DNA from: Enoplolaimus lenunculus
Taxonomy: Eukaryota; Nematoda; Enoplea; Enoplida; Thoracostomopsidae
Assembly: GCA_030248215.1 (NCBI GenBank)
Contig: JASANG010001546.1
Location: forward strand, 186,001-250,000
Length of the DNA: 64,000 nt
Direction: 5' to 3'
The stretch's first letter is position 1. Every line of letters starts with the position of its first letter. Below are positions 1 to 10,463 of the stretch, in pieces. A model generated the notes under the pieces. It saw only the letters and a program-made list of their open reading frames with translations, was not told the origin of the DNA and made no database searches. The translations under genes were made by a program, and so were the position numbers.

Positions 1-640
1 AGACGGGCCAGGGTGACTCAGCTTACTGGGAAAATTTTGACTCACCCTAGAAAATTTAAACATTGATTATACGTCATCGAAAAAACCCTTGTATGCCCCT
101 CCTAAATGAGGTCCATCAAGCAAGATGAGCTGGTCAGCGGAAACACAACGGCAGATTTACTGGACGCTATCCGTAGTGATGGGCATCCTTCAATCCACCG
201 TTGCATTGACCAAAACGATTTTCAATCAATTAGGGATCTGTTTCCAGTCTGACCAGCGTCCATCACGTGTATACGTCAAAGGATCCATTTTGGTCCCGTT
301 GATCCGTGATGTTGTGAACTTTCGTGTCTTTTCTGGATCCGATCCTGGATATGAACAATGACGACGGATCGCGACAGCTTCCCAATTTGGTTTTTGGCAA
401 AATTTTTAAAATTCTCAACACGTATCAATGTACCATTAAGTCGCGGATCAGGAAGGTTATCCCAAGTGGTCGATTAAGGACGCTTTTTTTATTCAAGTGT
501 CAGGGACATATTTATGGCTTGCGATAGGGACAAATAAACATTTAAAGACTTTACTGTCAGAAACGCACTTACAGATATTATACTCTCCGTCCCGAAATGG
601 AATTTTGGCTGCGCATTTGACAGTAGTGTTTTACTTTGAT
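1..640. other. left edge, no gene recognised
   Basis: Several short frames are open here, but none has a recognisable domain or convincing splice borders. The first 60 bases contain imperfect copies of the GACTCA motif found in the small palindromic MITE at 7642. Extracellular or transmembrane exons of the kinase gene could be hidden here but I cannot show them. Confidence 0.4.
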
Positions 641-678
641 ACTTTACGAGGGTAACAACCGGAGGTGAAAAATATCAG

Positions 679-791
679 AATGGAAAATTGGAAAACTTTG
701 CCAGATCCGGAGATTATTTTCGGCCGAATCAGGAGGCGGCACGCCTTTGTTTTCGCTCTGCTGATTACAGCGGCGGATACAATAAATTTCT
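679..791 (+). CDS. receptor tyrosine kinase, juxtamembrane exon (5' border uncertain)
   Basis: The frame is open and ends at a good donor (TCT|GTAAGG, GT at 792). It leaves one base, which joins the two leading bases of the exon at 979 to give a Cys codon. The joined protein reads DTINFCRIIGQGAFG, the usual strand leading into a kinase P-loop, so the 3' part is credible. The 5' border is not settled. Acceptor-like AG dinucleotides lie before 679 and before 771, and the latter has the better pyrimidine tract but would leave a 21-base microexon. A Trp-Lys-x-x-Pro motif near 685 resembles the WEFPR-type juxtamembrane motif of receptor kinases and favours the longer exon. Confidence 0.4.
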
Positions 792-978
792 GTAAGGATG
801 ACAAGATACAATCGTGGAAAGTAAGTCGAGAGCAAACGACAATCCGAACGCCATTTTAGTGTTGAACCGTAAATACAAAATTTTGGTTTTGATTGCTGTT
901 TGGGGGGTTAGGCCGGGGTGGCCCTTGGATCCGCCAATGGCTGGCTGCGCTTATTTGAAATGTTTCTTAATTGTTTAG

Positions 979-1083
979 GCCGCATTATTGGTCAAGGTGC
1001 GTTTGGTCTTGTATTCTTGGGTCGCGCAGAATCGATCAGCGGTGTCGCTGGAAGTATCACAGTCGCAGTTAAGCAGCTTAAAT
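979..1083 (+). CDS. receptor tyrosine kinase exon: P-loop and catalytic lysine
   Basis: This exon begins the kinase domain. It runs from an acceptor (TTGTTTAG, AG at 977-978) to a donor (AAAT|GTAAGT). It encodes the glycine-rich ATP loop GQGAFG (990-1007) and strand beta3 VAVKQLK, whose Lys at 1071-1073 is the ATP-anchoring lysine. It starts with two bases of a split codon and ends with one, matching the exon at 4219. The family transfers phosphate from ATP to tyrosines on itself and on partners at the plasma membrane. The identity as a tyrosine kinase is firm once the later exons are joined. Confidence 0.9.
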
Positions 1084-1095
1084 GTAAGTTTTAAT

Positions 1096-1142
1096 ATCTA
1101 TATTATTAAAGCTAGAACGCCACAATATGTATTTTGGGCAAC
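1096..1142 (-). repeat. short dispersed repeat with ATACGTAT-like core, copy 1
   Basis: About 47 bases match, in inverse orientation, a short conserved block also found near 23541, 31602, 33125, 41254, 45111 and 62221. The shared part includes GTTGCCCAAAATACGTATG and a downstream AGCTTTAATAATAT. It starts 13 bases inside the intron. Confidence 0.6.
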
Positions 1143-1821
1143 TTTCCAGCGTTACTTTGTTTACAACATTTTCTCCGAACGAAGCGTGCTTTTTCAGTGG
1201 AATGAAAATTTGCATGCACATTTTTGTGGGTTCGTTAACTTTTGTACGTTGTGCAAACCTGGCTGACTATAATTCTTTAAAATAATTTTTGCTTCCTATT
1301 TTGGCATGAAAGAAAAGTTCGATGACAATTCAAACGACCCCAGATATTCAAAGCGTAGTTCAAAATATTATAGATCATCAATCCGCGCTATAGTAAAAAT
1401 TTGTCCAACCACCCGGTAGGGATCTGTGTACAAATAAAAGTTGCAACTAGCGTGTAGGTACAATTTCTTGAGGTACGTAGACGCTATTAATTGTCCCGAC
1501 TCACTAAGACATTTTTTGCAGTAGCGCGTGCAGTATAACGTGGATGTCCCATTAGTTCCAAATGTAACAATTTCAATATATTTTTTGGTCACCTCAGTCC
1601 AAATGTGAATTTGCTGATCCTGAAAGAAACTTGCAAATGCCATCAGATATTGTTACTAAGCGAGCTTGAAGCTCGTTTATTGCTAACCTTGATGGAATTA
1701 TGGTATTCCATGTTAGGTACCTGTCCACTAAAAGAGAACAAAGTCTGAGAAGCTAAGGTTTAGGCTTAGGTTTAGGTTAGTCTTAAACATACCATACAGT
1801 AAAACATTCGCCATTATTTTT

Positions 1822-1823
<2 letters not shown>

Positions 1824-1855
<32 letters not shown>

Positions 1856-1856
1856 T
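1824..1856. repeat. (GTT)n microsatellite
   Basis: About ten GTT units in a row, within the first kinase intron. Confidence 0.9.
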
Positions 1857-2763
1857 TATTGCTGTTGTTTATTGTTTTCTTTTTTCAATTTATAACATTG
1901 TTTAATTTGACTAAATTTGGTAAACACAAATTTTCAAATTAATTTTGTTCGGTAGATTTTTTTTGACCACAAACGAATCGAATTAAATTTTGAAAAACAA
2001 CCCACTTCAACAACTATTTTGGTTGTGGCTTCACACTCGGTTTCGGCTACTAATAAGCGAAATGAGGCTTACAGACATATCTGGACGTGGGGGCCCCCAT
2101 ACAATAGATTGTCTCGTGAAAATGGGACGGCCTTATAGGGTAACATTGATACAATTAAGCAAAAACCCCACGTTTTTATGGAGAAACAAACCTTTTAGTA
2201 CAAACAAAACAAAAGCCCGACATACCGCACCGACAGATTATAGTCAAAAAATCTCACGTTTTTAAGTGAGTAAGAAACAAACGCAATTTTAGTACTAAAT
2301 CATAATACAAAATTTTAGGTTTCGTCCATGGTGAATGCCATGACCGCACTCTATTGAAACCGGTTGTGTCATAAGCTTTAGCTTTATATGGTAGTTGGGA
2401 GCCCTCACACGTGGAGCAATAAACAACACCTGTTTGGTGTGTTGTTGACTGGTTGGTTGCTCGTTAAATTTTGTGTATAAACACATTTTGAGGGGGGTGG
2501 CGGAGTTTAAATTTGAGGGAATTTTGCAAATTTTTAATGTTCAACCAAAGTCGGGGCAAAATTTTGTTTTAAATTTTAAACATTTGTCTTTTTTGTTATG
2601 TGTTTGTTTGATGGTCGGTGGTGAGAATGTTGTATTTCAAATTGATCTCACTCTGAGAAAGTTGACGGTATTATACACTGGCGGTGTGTGTGCGTGTGTG
2701 GGGGGTGATAAATAAAAATAGAACAGTATTTTGAACTAGCAACAATTTCGCGATGGAAATTTT

Positions 2764-3321
2764 GGCCAAAGTATAGGACAGGACCGTTACAGTAGTATAA
2801 GCATATGCCTAAGCCTAGGCGTAATAATGAGCATATTCCTAAGCCTAAGCCTAAGCGTAATAATGAGCATATTCCTAAGCCTAAACCTGAGCGTAATAAT
2901 GAGCATATTCCTAAGCCTAAACCTAAGCGTAATAATGAGCATATTCCTAAGCCTAAGCCTAAGCGTAATAATGAGCATATTCCTAAGCCTAAACCTGAGC
3001 GTAATAATGAGCATATTCCTAAGCCTAAGCCTAAGCGAAAAGAGCATACCTAAGCCAAACCTAGCGTAATAATGAGCATATTCCTAAGCCTAAGCCTAAG
3101 CGTAATAATGAGCATATTCCTAAGCTAACTGAGGAATAATGAGCATATTCCTAAGCCTAAGCCTAAGCGTAATAATGAGCATATTCCTAAGCCTAAACCT
3201 GAGCGTAATAATGAGCATATTCCTAAGCCTAAGCCTACGCGAAAAAAATTTGTCTAAAGCTTAAGCTTACTCTATTGCAGTCCCGCATAAAAACGTCCCG
3301 TCTCTGATTTTTACATAGGGC
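2764..3321. mobile_element. hAT-like MITE family A with expanded interior
   Basis: The left end GGCCAAAGTATAGGACAGG and the right end (reverse complement GCCCTATGTAAAAATCAG) are degenerate forms of the family A inverted repeat. The flanks GAAATTTT and GAAATTAT form a 7/8 target duplication. The interior holds about a dozen 30-32-bp units, each made of CCTAAG hexamers plus CGTAATAATGAGCATATT. The right part carries the conserved AAGCTTAAGCTTACTCTATT block. Confidence 0.8.
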
Positions 3322-3706
3322 GAAATTATGCATCATGTATACTTTCGCACTCATTTATAGTTTAAGCATAAGTAAACGCTTAGGCAAACGGCTTAAGCTT
3401 AGACTTGGGGGGCAGCTGTACTACAGCCGAAATATTTTCTGCCAACGTTATGTATTTTAATTCGCGTGTAAAAAATATTTATTTAACGTGGACTTTGAAC
3501 CAATGGAAAATAAATTCTCAATAGTGCATATATAGCATCTATGACCAGTTTGCGATATATTTTGTTCTACGTTAGCTTTGTACCAATTCGTTATATAATA
3601 AAGACGTGTACATGCAGAGGGGTGCTTTAGTGCCCAAAAACCCCTGATTGAGGGAGCCGGAGGAGTAAAAAGGCCCCGACTATGGATGCGTTAATATCCG
3701 CTGTAT

Positions 3707-4032
3707 ATGTCGTAGCCCAAGTCGTAATTCAGCACAGTTTCGAATTGGTTTAGTTCAATGCGGAATCATGTCTAGTAAAGCTGTGCGTTTTCCGTTTGGT
3801 TACTTGATAGTCATTAATCCTGCTTTGGTAGCCAACATGCAGCGATTACTCAGCCAATCAGAAAAGAGTATTCGCATTAGCCAATCGCATGTGATTATGG
3901 AATCAAGGTAGTAACCAATCACAAGACGTGTACTTGTCGCATAGAAAAACTACGCCGTGGGCTAGACCAAGTCGTAATAACACGCTGGACTAACCCAGTT
4001 CAGAATTGGGCTAAATTGCGACTTGGGATATA
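3707..4032. mobile_element. MITE family D (GTCGTAGCCCAAG ends), copy 1
   Basis: Left end GTCGTAGCCCAAGTCGTAAT; the right end is a decayed inverted copy (GACTTGG near 4020). The interior has several CCAATCA/GATTGG motifs. It sits about 185 bases before the exon at 4219. A second copy lies just upstream of the start codon at 26131. Confidence 0.7.
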
Positions 4033-4218
4033 GTATACAACGAACCTATTTAATTGGCCGGAATTTACTTTTTGGGGCGCCGTGTAACCCTTGACGTGAC
4101 TGTTTGTGTATGTTTGCAAATATGCTAAATAGTATATATGTATGCATGTATGTATGTAAGTATGTACATATATCATAGCCACTGCACTAATTCAGTCTTG
4201 TATTGTTTTTAATTTTAG

Positions 4219-4403
4219 CCGACGCAGCCGATTCTGAACGACAAGAATTTTTGGCCGAAATTGGAATGATGAAAAAAGTTGGCGCACATCCAAACGTAAT
4301 AAATATGCTCGGATGCTGTACGCTGACGTCACCGCATTGTATGATTATGGAATATGTGCCTCATGGCGATTTGTTGCATTATTTACGAAATATTCGCAAA
4401 GAA
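4219..4403 (+). CDS. receptor tyrosine kinase exon: helix C, hinge and start of kinase insert
   Basis: The acceptor is TTTTAATTTTAG (AG at 4217-4218) and the donor GAA|GTATGT. The exon encodes the alpha-C helix, whose Glu (in EFLAEI) pairs with the beta3 lysine, then HPNVINMLGCC, the hinge IMEYVPHGDLLHYLR and the start of the kinase insert. The combination of CC after the LLG-type strand and a GDLLHYLR hinge is like invertebrate Cad96Ca/Stitcher receptors and also FGFR/RET-type receptors. I cannot choose a family. Phase is 2 bases in and 0 out. Confidence 0.92.
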
Positions 4404-4427
4404 GTATGTATTCTAAGGTTCTTTTTG

Positions 4428-4428
<1 letters not shown>

Positions 4429-4486
<58 letters not shown>

Positions 4487-4533
4487 TAGTATTATTATTA
4501 TTATTGTTGTTGTTGTTATTATTATTATTATTG
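4429..4533. repeat. (ATT)n microsatellite with GTT interruptions
   Basis: More than 20 ATT units followed by a short GTT tract, starting 25 bases after the donor of the preceding exon. Reading through it extends an artificial frame of isoleucines. Confidence 0.95.
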
Positions 4534-4845
4534 TTATCATATATGAACACGATAGTGTTCATATATGATTCGCGCATCTCAAGCGCGTATTTTCAGTTTA
4601 GTTCGCATGTTGGTGCTCAAGTAATATCAGACCTCTATCGTTCAAATTTTGTACATTGGTATCCTGGTACGTAGGGAATATTTGTGCACAAGGATTTGGC
4701 AAACCAGTGTGGTCTTCAATAGTTACGGTCAAAAAACTCCTTACTGAAAGTGCACGAAACTTTTCATTTTGTTTCAACACTTTTTACACGTTAGCTATGT
4801 AATTTTACGGTTATAACTTTCACCACTTTATAGAGCTTACGGTTA

Positions 4846-6420
4846 GTTTCACCCCAACGGTTGGTTTCACCTCAACGGTTGGTTTCACCCCAACGGTTGG
4901 TTTCACCGCAACGGTTGGTTTCACCCAAACGGTTGGTTTCACCCCAACGGTTGGTTTCACCCCAACGGTTGGTTTCACCCCAACGGTTGGTTTCACCCCA
5001 ACGGTTGGTTTCACCCCAACGGTTGGTTTCACCTCAACGGTTGGTTTCACCCCAACGGTTGGTTTCACCCCAACGGTTGGTTTCACCCCAACGGTTGGTT
5101 TCACCACAGCAGTCAGTTGTACCCCAACGGTTGGTTTCACCCCAACGGTTGGTTTCACCCCAACGGTTGGTTTCACCCCAACGGTTGGTTTCACCCCAAC
5201 GGATGGTTTCACCCCAACGGTTGGTTTCACCCCAATGGTTGGTTTCACCCCAACGGTTGGTTTCACCCCAACGGTTGTTTTGCCCCAACGGTTGGTTTTG
5301 CCCCAACGGTTGGTTGCACCCCAACGATTGGTTTCACCCCAACGGTTGGTTTCACTCCAACGGTTGGTTTTACACCAACAGTCGGTTTCACCCCAACGGT
5401 TGGTTTCGCCCCAACGGTTGGTTTCACCCCAACGGTTGGTTTCACCCCAACGGTTGGTTTCACCCAAACGGTTGGTTTCACCCCAACGGTTGGTTTCACC
5501 CCAACGCTTGGTTTCAACCCAACGGTTGGTTTCACCCCAACGGTTGGTTTCACCTCAACGGTTGGTTTCACCCCAACGGTTGGTTTCACCCCAACGGTTG
5601 GTTTCACCCCAACGGTTGGTTTCACCCCAACGGTTGGTTTCACCCCAACGGTTGGTTTCACCCCAACGGTTGGTTTCACCCCAACGGTTGGTTTCACCCC
5701 AACGGTTGGTTTCACCCCAACGGTTGGTTTCGCCCCAACGGTTGGTTTCACCCCAACGGTTGGTTTCGCCCCAACGGTTGGTTTCACCCCAACGGTTGGT
5801 TTCACCCCAACGGTTGGTTTCACCTCGACAGTTGGCTTCGCCCCAACGGTTGGCTTCACCCTAACGGTTGGCTTCACCCCAACGGTGCGTTTGACCCGAA
5901 TGGTTGGATTCACCTCAACGCTTGGTTTCACACCAACGGTTGGATTTACCCCAACGGTTGGTTTCACTCCAACGGTTGGTTTCACCCCAACGGTTGGTTT
6001 TGCCATAACTTGGTTTCACCCCAACGGTTGGCTTCACCCTAACGGTTGGTTTCACCAAAACGGTTGGTTTCACCCTAACGGTTGGTTTCACCCCAACTGT
6101 CGGTTTCACCACAACTGATAGTTTCACCCCAGCGGTTGGTTTCACTTTAGCGATTAATTTCACCCCAGCGGTTAATTTTGCCCCAGAGGTTGGATTCACC
6201 CTAACGGTTGGTTTCCGGTTTCACCCCAACGGTTGGTTTCACCCCAACGGTTGGTTTCACCCCAACGGTCGGTTTCACTCCAACGGATGGTTTCACCCCA
6301 CAGTTGGTTCACTGCTGATAATTTCACCCCAGCGGTTAATTTTGCCCCGAGGTTAGTTTCACCCCAACGGTCGGTTTAAGCCCAAGGGTTGGTTTCACAC
6401 AAGCGGTTAGCTTCATCGCA
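4846..6420. repeat. 18-bp minisatellite, about 85 copies
   Basis: The unit CCCCAACGGTTGGTTTCA repeats almost without interruption from about 4850 to 6120 and decays towards 6420. The unit contains the near-palindrome CCAAC-G-GTTGG. Because 18 is a multiple of three and few variants make stops, frames up to 393 codons are open on both strands. These are not treated as genes. Identical neighbours in the middle and divergent units at the edges suggest recent homogenisation. It lies wholly within the kinase intron 4404-8445. Confidence 0.97.
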
Positions 6421-6619
6421 ACGGACGATGTCCCCCCCATCGTTTGCTTCGCCCTAACTCTTGGTTTCATACAAATACTTTGATTAGGCCCTTGTTGCCA
6501 TGACAATAGTTTCTTTCAACCAAGCGATCTATTTAAACTCAGTATTTAGTTTAATCAGTCCTCTCATTTTTCATAATCTGGATTGGTTGATTAAAGCAGC
6601 AGCTTGGTAAAGCGGTTGA

Positions 6620-7518
6620 AACTAGAAAAAATGCTCAGCACTTGAGCAGCAAGGGATATGTTTCATATTCCTATTAAAAGTATGGTAAACTAGATCAGCA
6701 CATTCGCTTGATGTAACCTGGTAAAGTATTAAGAAACAATAGCGGCCAAAATCATGTTAATTATTAATTTTTCTGAAACATATTGCGGACAGCAAAATTT
6801 CTGTAATTTTCTTTTTGTAAGAAAAAAGATGCTTTTCTTGAATGCAAAGCGAAATAATTTCTGAAATGCAGACAGATTTAGCTTGGAATCCATGAATGTA
6901 TATTGAAGTTCTCTACAAGAACGTATTAAATTTACCTATGGCTTTGTATTACCATAGTTGATTGAATTTCATAAGAGCATTGTGTGGCGACATAATTGCT
7001 GTGTTAGTCCTGATGATCAATTTTGTTAGATACTTTCTAAAACAAACGTCACAAAACGAATCGCAATTGATGATTTAAAAAAGCTCCACTCATAAGTGAC
7101 TTTGAGTTTACTCGATTTTTGACCTTAGTGACAAATTCTATAAATGTGCATTTTCCACCCGAGTTATCTGTTTCACTGCATAGTCACGACTATAGAAGCT
7201 CACAAATCGCACCGTATTCTGGCAACATCTATTAATGTGGCAAAATAAAGGAGCGGTATACCTCAGCCATGTCTCTCCGACCCTAAGAAATTTCTGAAAA
7301 TTCCCAACAAATCCTGTCAAAAAGTTTAAAGTTAGAAACAGATTTGCTGTTCGCAAGATGTTTCAGAAAAATTAATAGCTAACATGATTTTGGACGCTAT
7401 TGTTTCTTAATACTTTTCCCGGTTACATCAAGCGAATGTGCTGATCTAGTTTACCATACTTTTAATAGGAATATGAAACATATCCCTTGCTGCTCAAGTG
7501 CTGGGCATTTTTCTAGTT
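6620..7518. mobile_element. foldback DNA element with about 175-bp inverted repeats
   Basis: The segment 6620-6795 is repeated in inverse orientation at about 7345-7518 with roughly 90% identity. The termini read AACTAGAAAAAATGC and its complement. The interior of about 550 bases has no credible frame. No clear target duplication was found. It is a non-autonomous element sitting just after the 18-bp minisatellite. Confidence 0.85.
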
Positions 7519-7641
7519 ATTATTATATGTTGCCAGTTGGAAATTGAAATGCGTTGCCGTGCGGTGCTAGACGGCTCCTGACGACCCGTGTAACGTTAAA
7601 ATAGTCAAATAGCGCCGCTTCAGAAATACTTTGTTGTTTAA

Positions 7642-7722
7642 TACACGGCAAAAAGTGGTGAGTCAATTTGACTCTGTCGGAGTCGAAGAGAGTCAATTTG
7701 ACTCACTATTTTTTGCAGTGTA
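7642..7722. mobile_element. 81-bp palindromic mini-MITE (GAGTCAATTTGACTC)
   Basis: A near-perfect palindrome. It begins TACACGGCAAAAAGTGGTGA, ends with the complement (TTTTTTGCAGTGTA), and has two copies of GAGTCAATTTGACTC. TA lies at each end. Fragments of the same family occur near 19381-19414, 19440-19500 and 19685-19722. Confidence 0.75.
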
Positions 7723-8445
7723 CGGAACCAACAGCCACTACCTGAGTGAAAATAACATTTGACAAGAAATGATACTGCAGACGGCAACAAACACTGGCTA
7801 GGTTGTTGTACATTTCCCCCACATTTTACAATTAGGCCTTAATGTTAGGGCTTATGAAAATGTTTCTGAATAGGCGGTATTCTCGTGGTCTCAAAGGTTT
7901 TCCGGTAGTCTAAAACACTGCTGGGTTAACAACGACTCTCAGTTGCCAACTGGAATAAACAAGTGTTTACTCAACCAGGGCTACTGCCACAAAATTTGGA
8001 GCCAAACAGTTTTAGGAGTACCATGCGGTTAATTTCGCAAAAACTTCAATGCAGCCTAAAACTTTTACAGGGGGGCATTTTTTCATATGGGGCTAACCCC
8101 TCTCTGCGAACCCGAACAGTACTTTTTTAACAATAGTTAAGTTTTAAGCTTTTAATTAATTTAAGCGTACACGCAAACAGCCAATCAGAAATCTTTATAT
8201 TTTTGTAAATTATAAACTTGGAATCTAATTTAAGTAAAATCTTTACTTTTAAACTTTTTAATAATTTTTAATCTCCTCATATGCGTCGCAATTCGCATTG
8301 AACACGTTTCCAGTACGTGTAAAATTTGAAAACAATTTTAATTTCACTGAAAAACTATAAATTTCTGTTGAAAAAGTTTTGAAAAAACAACATTTTTGTG
8401 TTGATTTTTTTTTAAAAAAATTCATTTATTACTCATTTATTTCAG

Positions 8446-8596
8446 TACGAACAACGTAATTCTTACCGAACTGGCGATACAAGTAGCGGCGGTTGGTCGT
8501 ATTCGAATCGATATGGTAAACAAAGCGCAATCGTAGAATTCAAAATCAACCCACAGTATCAAAATATGAAAATGTCTGCAGTCGAATTTATGACAA
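8446..8596 (+). CDS. receptor tyrosine kinase exon: kinase insert with docking tyrosines
   Basis: The acceptor is ACTCATTTATTTCAG and the donor ACAA|GTGAGT. The fifty codons encode part of the kinase insert, the segment between the N-lobe hinge and helix E that PDGFR/FGFR/RET-type receptors use for recruiting signalling proteins. Tyrosine motifs are clear. NPQYQNM (8548-8568) combines an NPxY (PTB-domain) motif, a YxN (Grb2 SH2) motif and a YxxM (PI3-kinase p85 SH2) motif on one tyrosine. YSNR (8500-8511) is a second YxN. The peptide is polar and rich in Ser and Tyr, as expected for a loop. Phase is 0 in and 1 out. Confidence 0.88.
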
Positions 8597-8821
8597 GTGA
8601 GTCTAATTTAAAAATCATTTCTAAATGTTTTTGAAAAGTTAAATAATGGCATCAGTTGTGTATAAACCAGAAGTGAAACAGGCCACCGGCCGAACCCGGT
8701 ACCGACCCAGTCGTATTAGGCAGCCGGCATAACCCTTGGTCGGTGCCATCTCTGGTGCATGCGCACTTTAATAATTGTACAGTAGTTGTACACTCAACCA
8801 CAAACACAGGCTTTATCCTTG

Positions 8822-9560
8822 GCTTTAGCCTAAGCCTAAGCCTAAGCCTAAGCTAAACCTAAGCCTAAGCCTAAGCCTAAACCTAAGCCTAAGCCTAAGC
8901 CTAAGCATAAGCCTAAGCCTAAGCCTAAGCATAAGCCTAAGCCTAAGCCTAAGCCTAAGCATAAGCCTAAGCCTAAGATAAACCTAACCTAAGCCTAAAC
9001 CTAAGCCTAAGCTCAAGCATAATCCTAAGCATAAGCCTAAGCCTAAGCCTAAGCCTAAGCCTAAGCCTAAGCCTAAGCCTAAGCATAAGCCTAAGCCCAA
9101 GCTTAAGCCTAAGCCTAAGCATAAGCCTAAGCCTAAGCTAAACCTAACCTAAGCCTAAACCTAAGCCTAAGCTCAAGCATAATCCTAAGCATAAGCCTAA
9201 GCCTAAGCCTAAGCCTAAGCCTAAGCCTAAGCCTAAGCCTAAGCATAAGCCTAAGCCCAAGCATAAGCCTAAGCCTAAGCTAAACCTAAGCCTAAGCCTA
9301 AACCTAAGCCTATGCCTAAACCTAAGCCTAAGCCTAAACCTAAGCCTAAGCTCAAGCATAATCCTAAGCATAAGCCTAAGCCTAAGCCTAAGCCTAAGCC
9401 TAAGCCTAAGCCTAAGCCTAAGCCTAAGCCTAAGCATAAGCCTAAGCCCAAGCATAAGCCTAAGCCTAAGCTAAACCTAAGCCTAAGCCTATGCCTAAAC
9501 CTAAGCCTAAGCCTAAGCGTAAGCGTAAGCCTAAGCCTAAGCCTAAGCCGAACTAATAGA
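8822..9560. repeat. CCTAAG (TTAGGC) hexamer array, about 740 bp
   Basis: About 120 hexamers CCTAAG with scattered variants (CATAAG, CTCAAG, CTAAAC). A higher-order unit of roughly 180-200 bases recurs at least three times; it includes GCTCAAGCATAATCCTAAGC near 9010, 9170 and 9350. The hexamer is the one expanded inside MITE family A, but the terminal repeats of that element are not seen here. Read on the other strand the unit is TTAGGC. Confidence 0.95.
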
Positions 9561-9700
9561 ATAAAGTTTGAAAATAACGATAACTGTCGGCTAGAAACTG
9601 TTCAAGGGTCAAGTTTACTATTATCAATACCAGAAGTTGAGATTTTTAAATTTTAAAATATATGAATGTAAAAAACTGATTTTATTTAATTTATTTACAG

Positions 9701-9861
9701 ACAGCTCAAAATCAGACTGTCAATGCGGTACTTGTGAAGTGATGGGTGATATTCCGTTTGTTGATGCTGAAGCTTATGGGTTCAGCGACTCCGATCATTT
9801 GGATTATTCGTTGAATTCACTTGAACTGCAATCGTTTGCGCTTCAAGTTGCGTCTGGAATG
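9701..9861 (+). CDS. receptor tyrosine kinase exon: end of insert and helix E
   Basis: The acceptor is TTTATTTACAG and the donor GGAATG|GTAAAG. The exon finishes the kinase insert (a Cys-rich stretch CQCGTC, then acidic residues with two tyrosines, AYGF and LDYS) and enters helix E with LQSFALQVASGM. This corresponds to the segment just before the catalytic loop in PDGFR/FGFR-type kinases. The first codon is split with the previous exon, and the exon ends on a codon boundary, matching 10464. Confidence 0.92.
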
Positions 9862-10463
9862 GTAAAGTGGTTTAAGCATCCGCGTCATCCGAATATTGGG
9901 TTGAAAGTATCGGTGTACAAGTTGGGCTTCTGATCGAAACTAAATTAAGAAAATTTGAACCGATATTGAATAAATTCCCATCAAATTTAATTTCAAGTGA
10001 CATTTAAAAAATTTTACTAAACATTTTAATTTTTTAATTCGGTACTTTATGACAATTCGCTTTTCACATGTAGCACTAATTTACTTTTGAAACTTTTATG
10101 AATTTCTAAGCTTCAGGACACTTGTATTGTGCGATATTTTCAATAATTAACTGAAAATTGAACAAAACAATCAGTATCGAATCTGCGATGTTCTGACAGA
10201 GCAGGATAACCGTATTTTTTGACCAATTTGGCTATAGAAACCACACTGTAAGCTTAAAATGAACCATTCGCATCGCAAAATTTTCAGCACGACAGAGTCG
10301 ATGTTGGAAGTACATCTTCTTGGACCCTTGATTCGCCCCGCTAGCAATAACAACCGTTAAGTTATAAGTTGATATGACAGTCCAGAGGTCGACCTTAGAT
10401 ATGACGTCACGGCGTTTGGGTGCAGAACGAATTTCGGGTTTTACCCTTTCAATCTATTTTCAG

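Noticed and set aside
114-262. Frame reading DELVSGNTTADLLDAIRS onward
   Set aside because: Looks protein-like by composition but has no known domain, and its splice borders could not be matched to any neighbour.
668-760. Alternative kinase start PEIIFGRI as the P-loop lead
   Set aside because: No GT lies directly after it that would join the exon at 979 in phase. The downstream DTINF with a GTAAGG donor fits better.
2787-3069. KPKRNNEHIPKP and LSLSVIMSIF repeat proteins
   Set aside because: Translation of the expanded core of a family A MITE.
4861-6042. 393-codon frame (and several others on both strands) of NGWFHP/TPTVGF/RLVSPQ-type repeats
   Set aside because: The frame follows only from an 18-bp tandem unit whose length is a multiple of three. 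It is open in several frames and both strands, has no start context, lies within an intron, and shows no codon-specific conservation.
9144-9455. Leu/Arg/Gly or Lys/Pro repeat proteins in the CCTAAG array
   Set aside because: Hexamer array translated in arbitrary frames; no splice or start evidence.
8822-9560. Chromosome end or telomere
   Set aside because: The array is interrupted, has variant hexamers and a longer period, and is flanked on both sides by exons of the same kinase gene.
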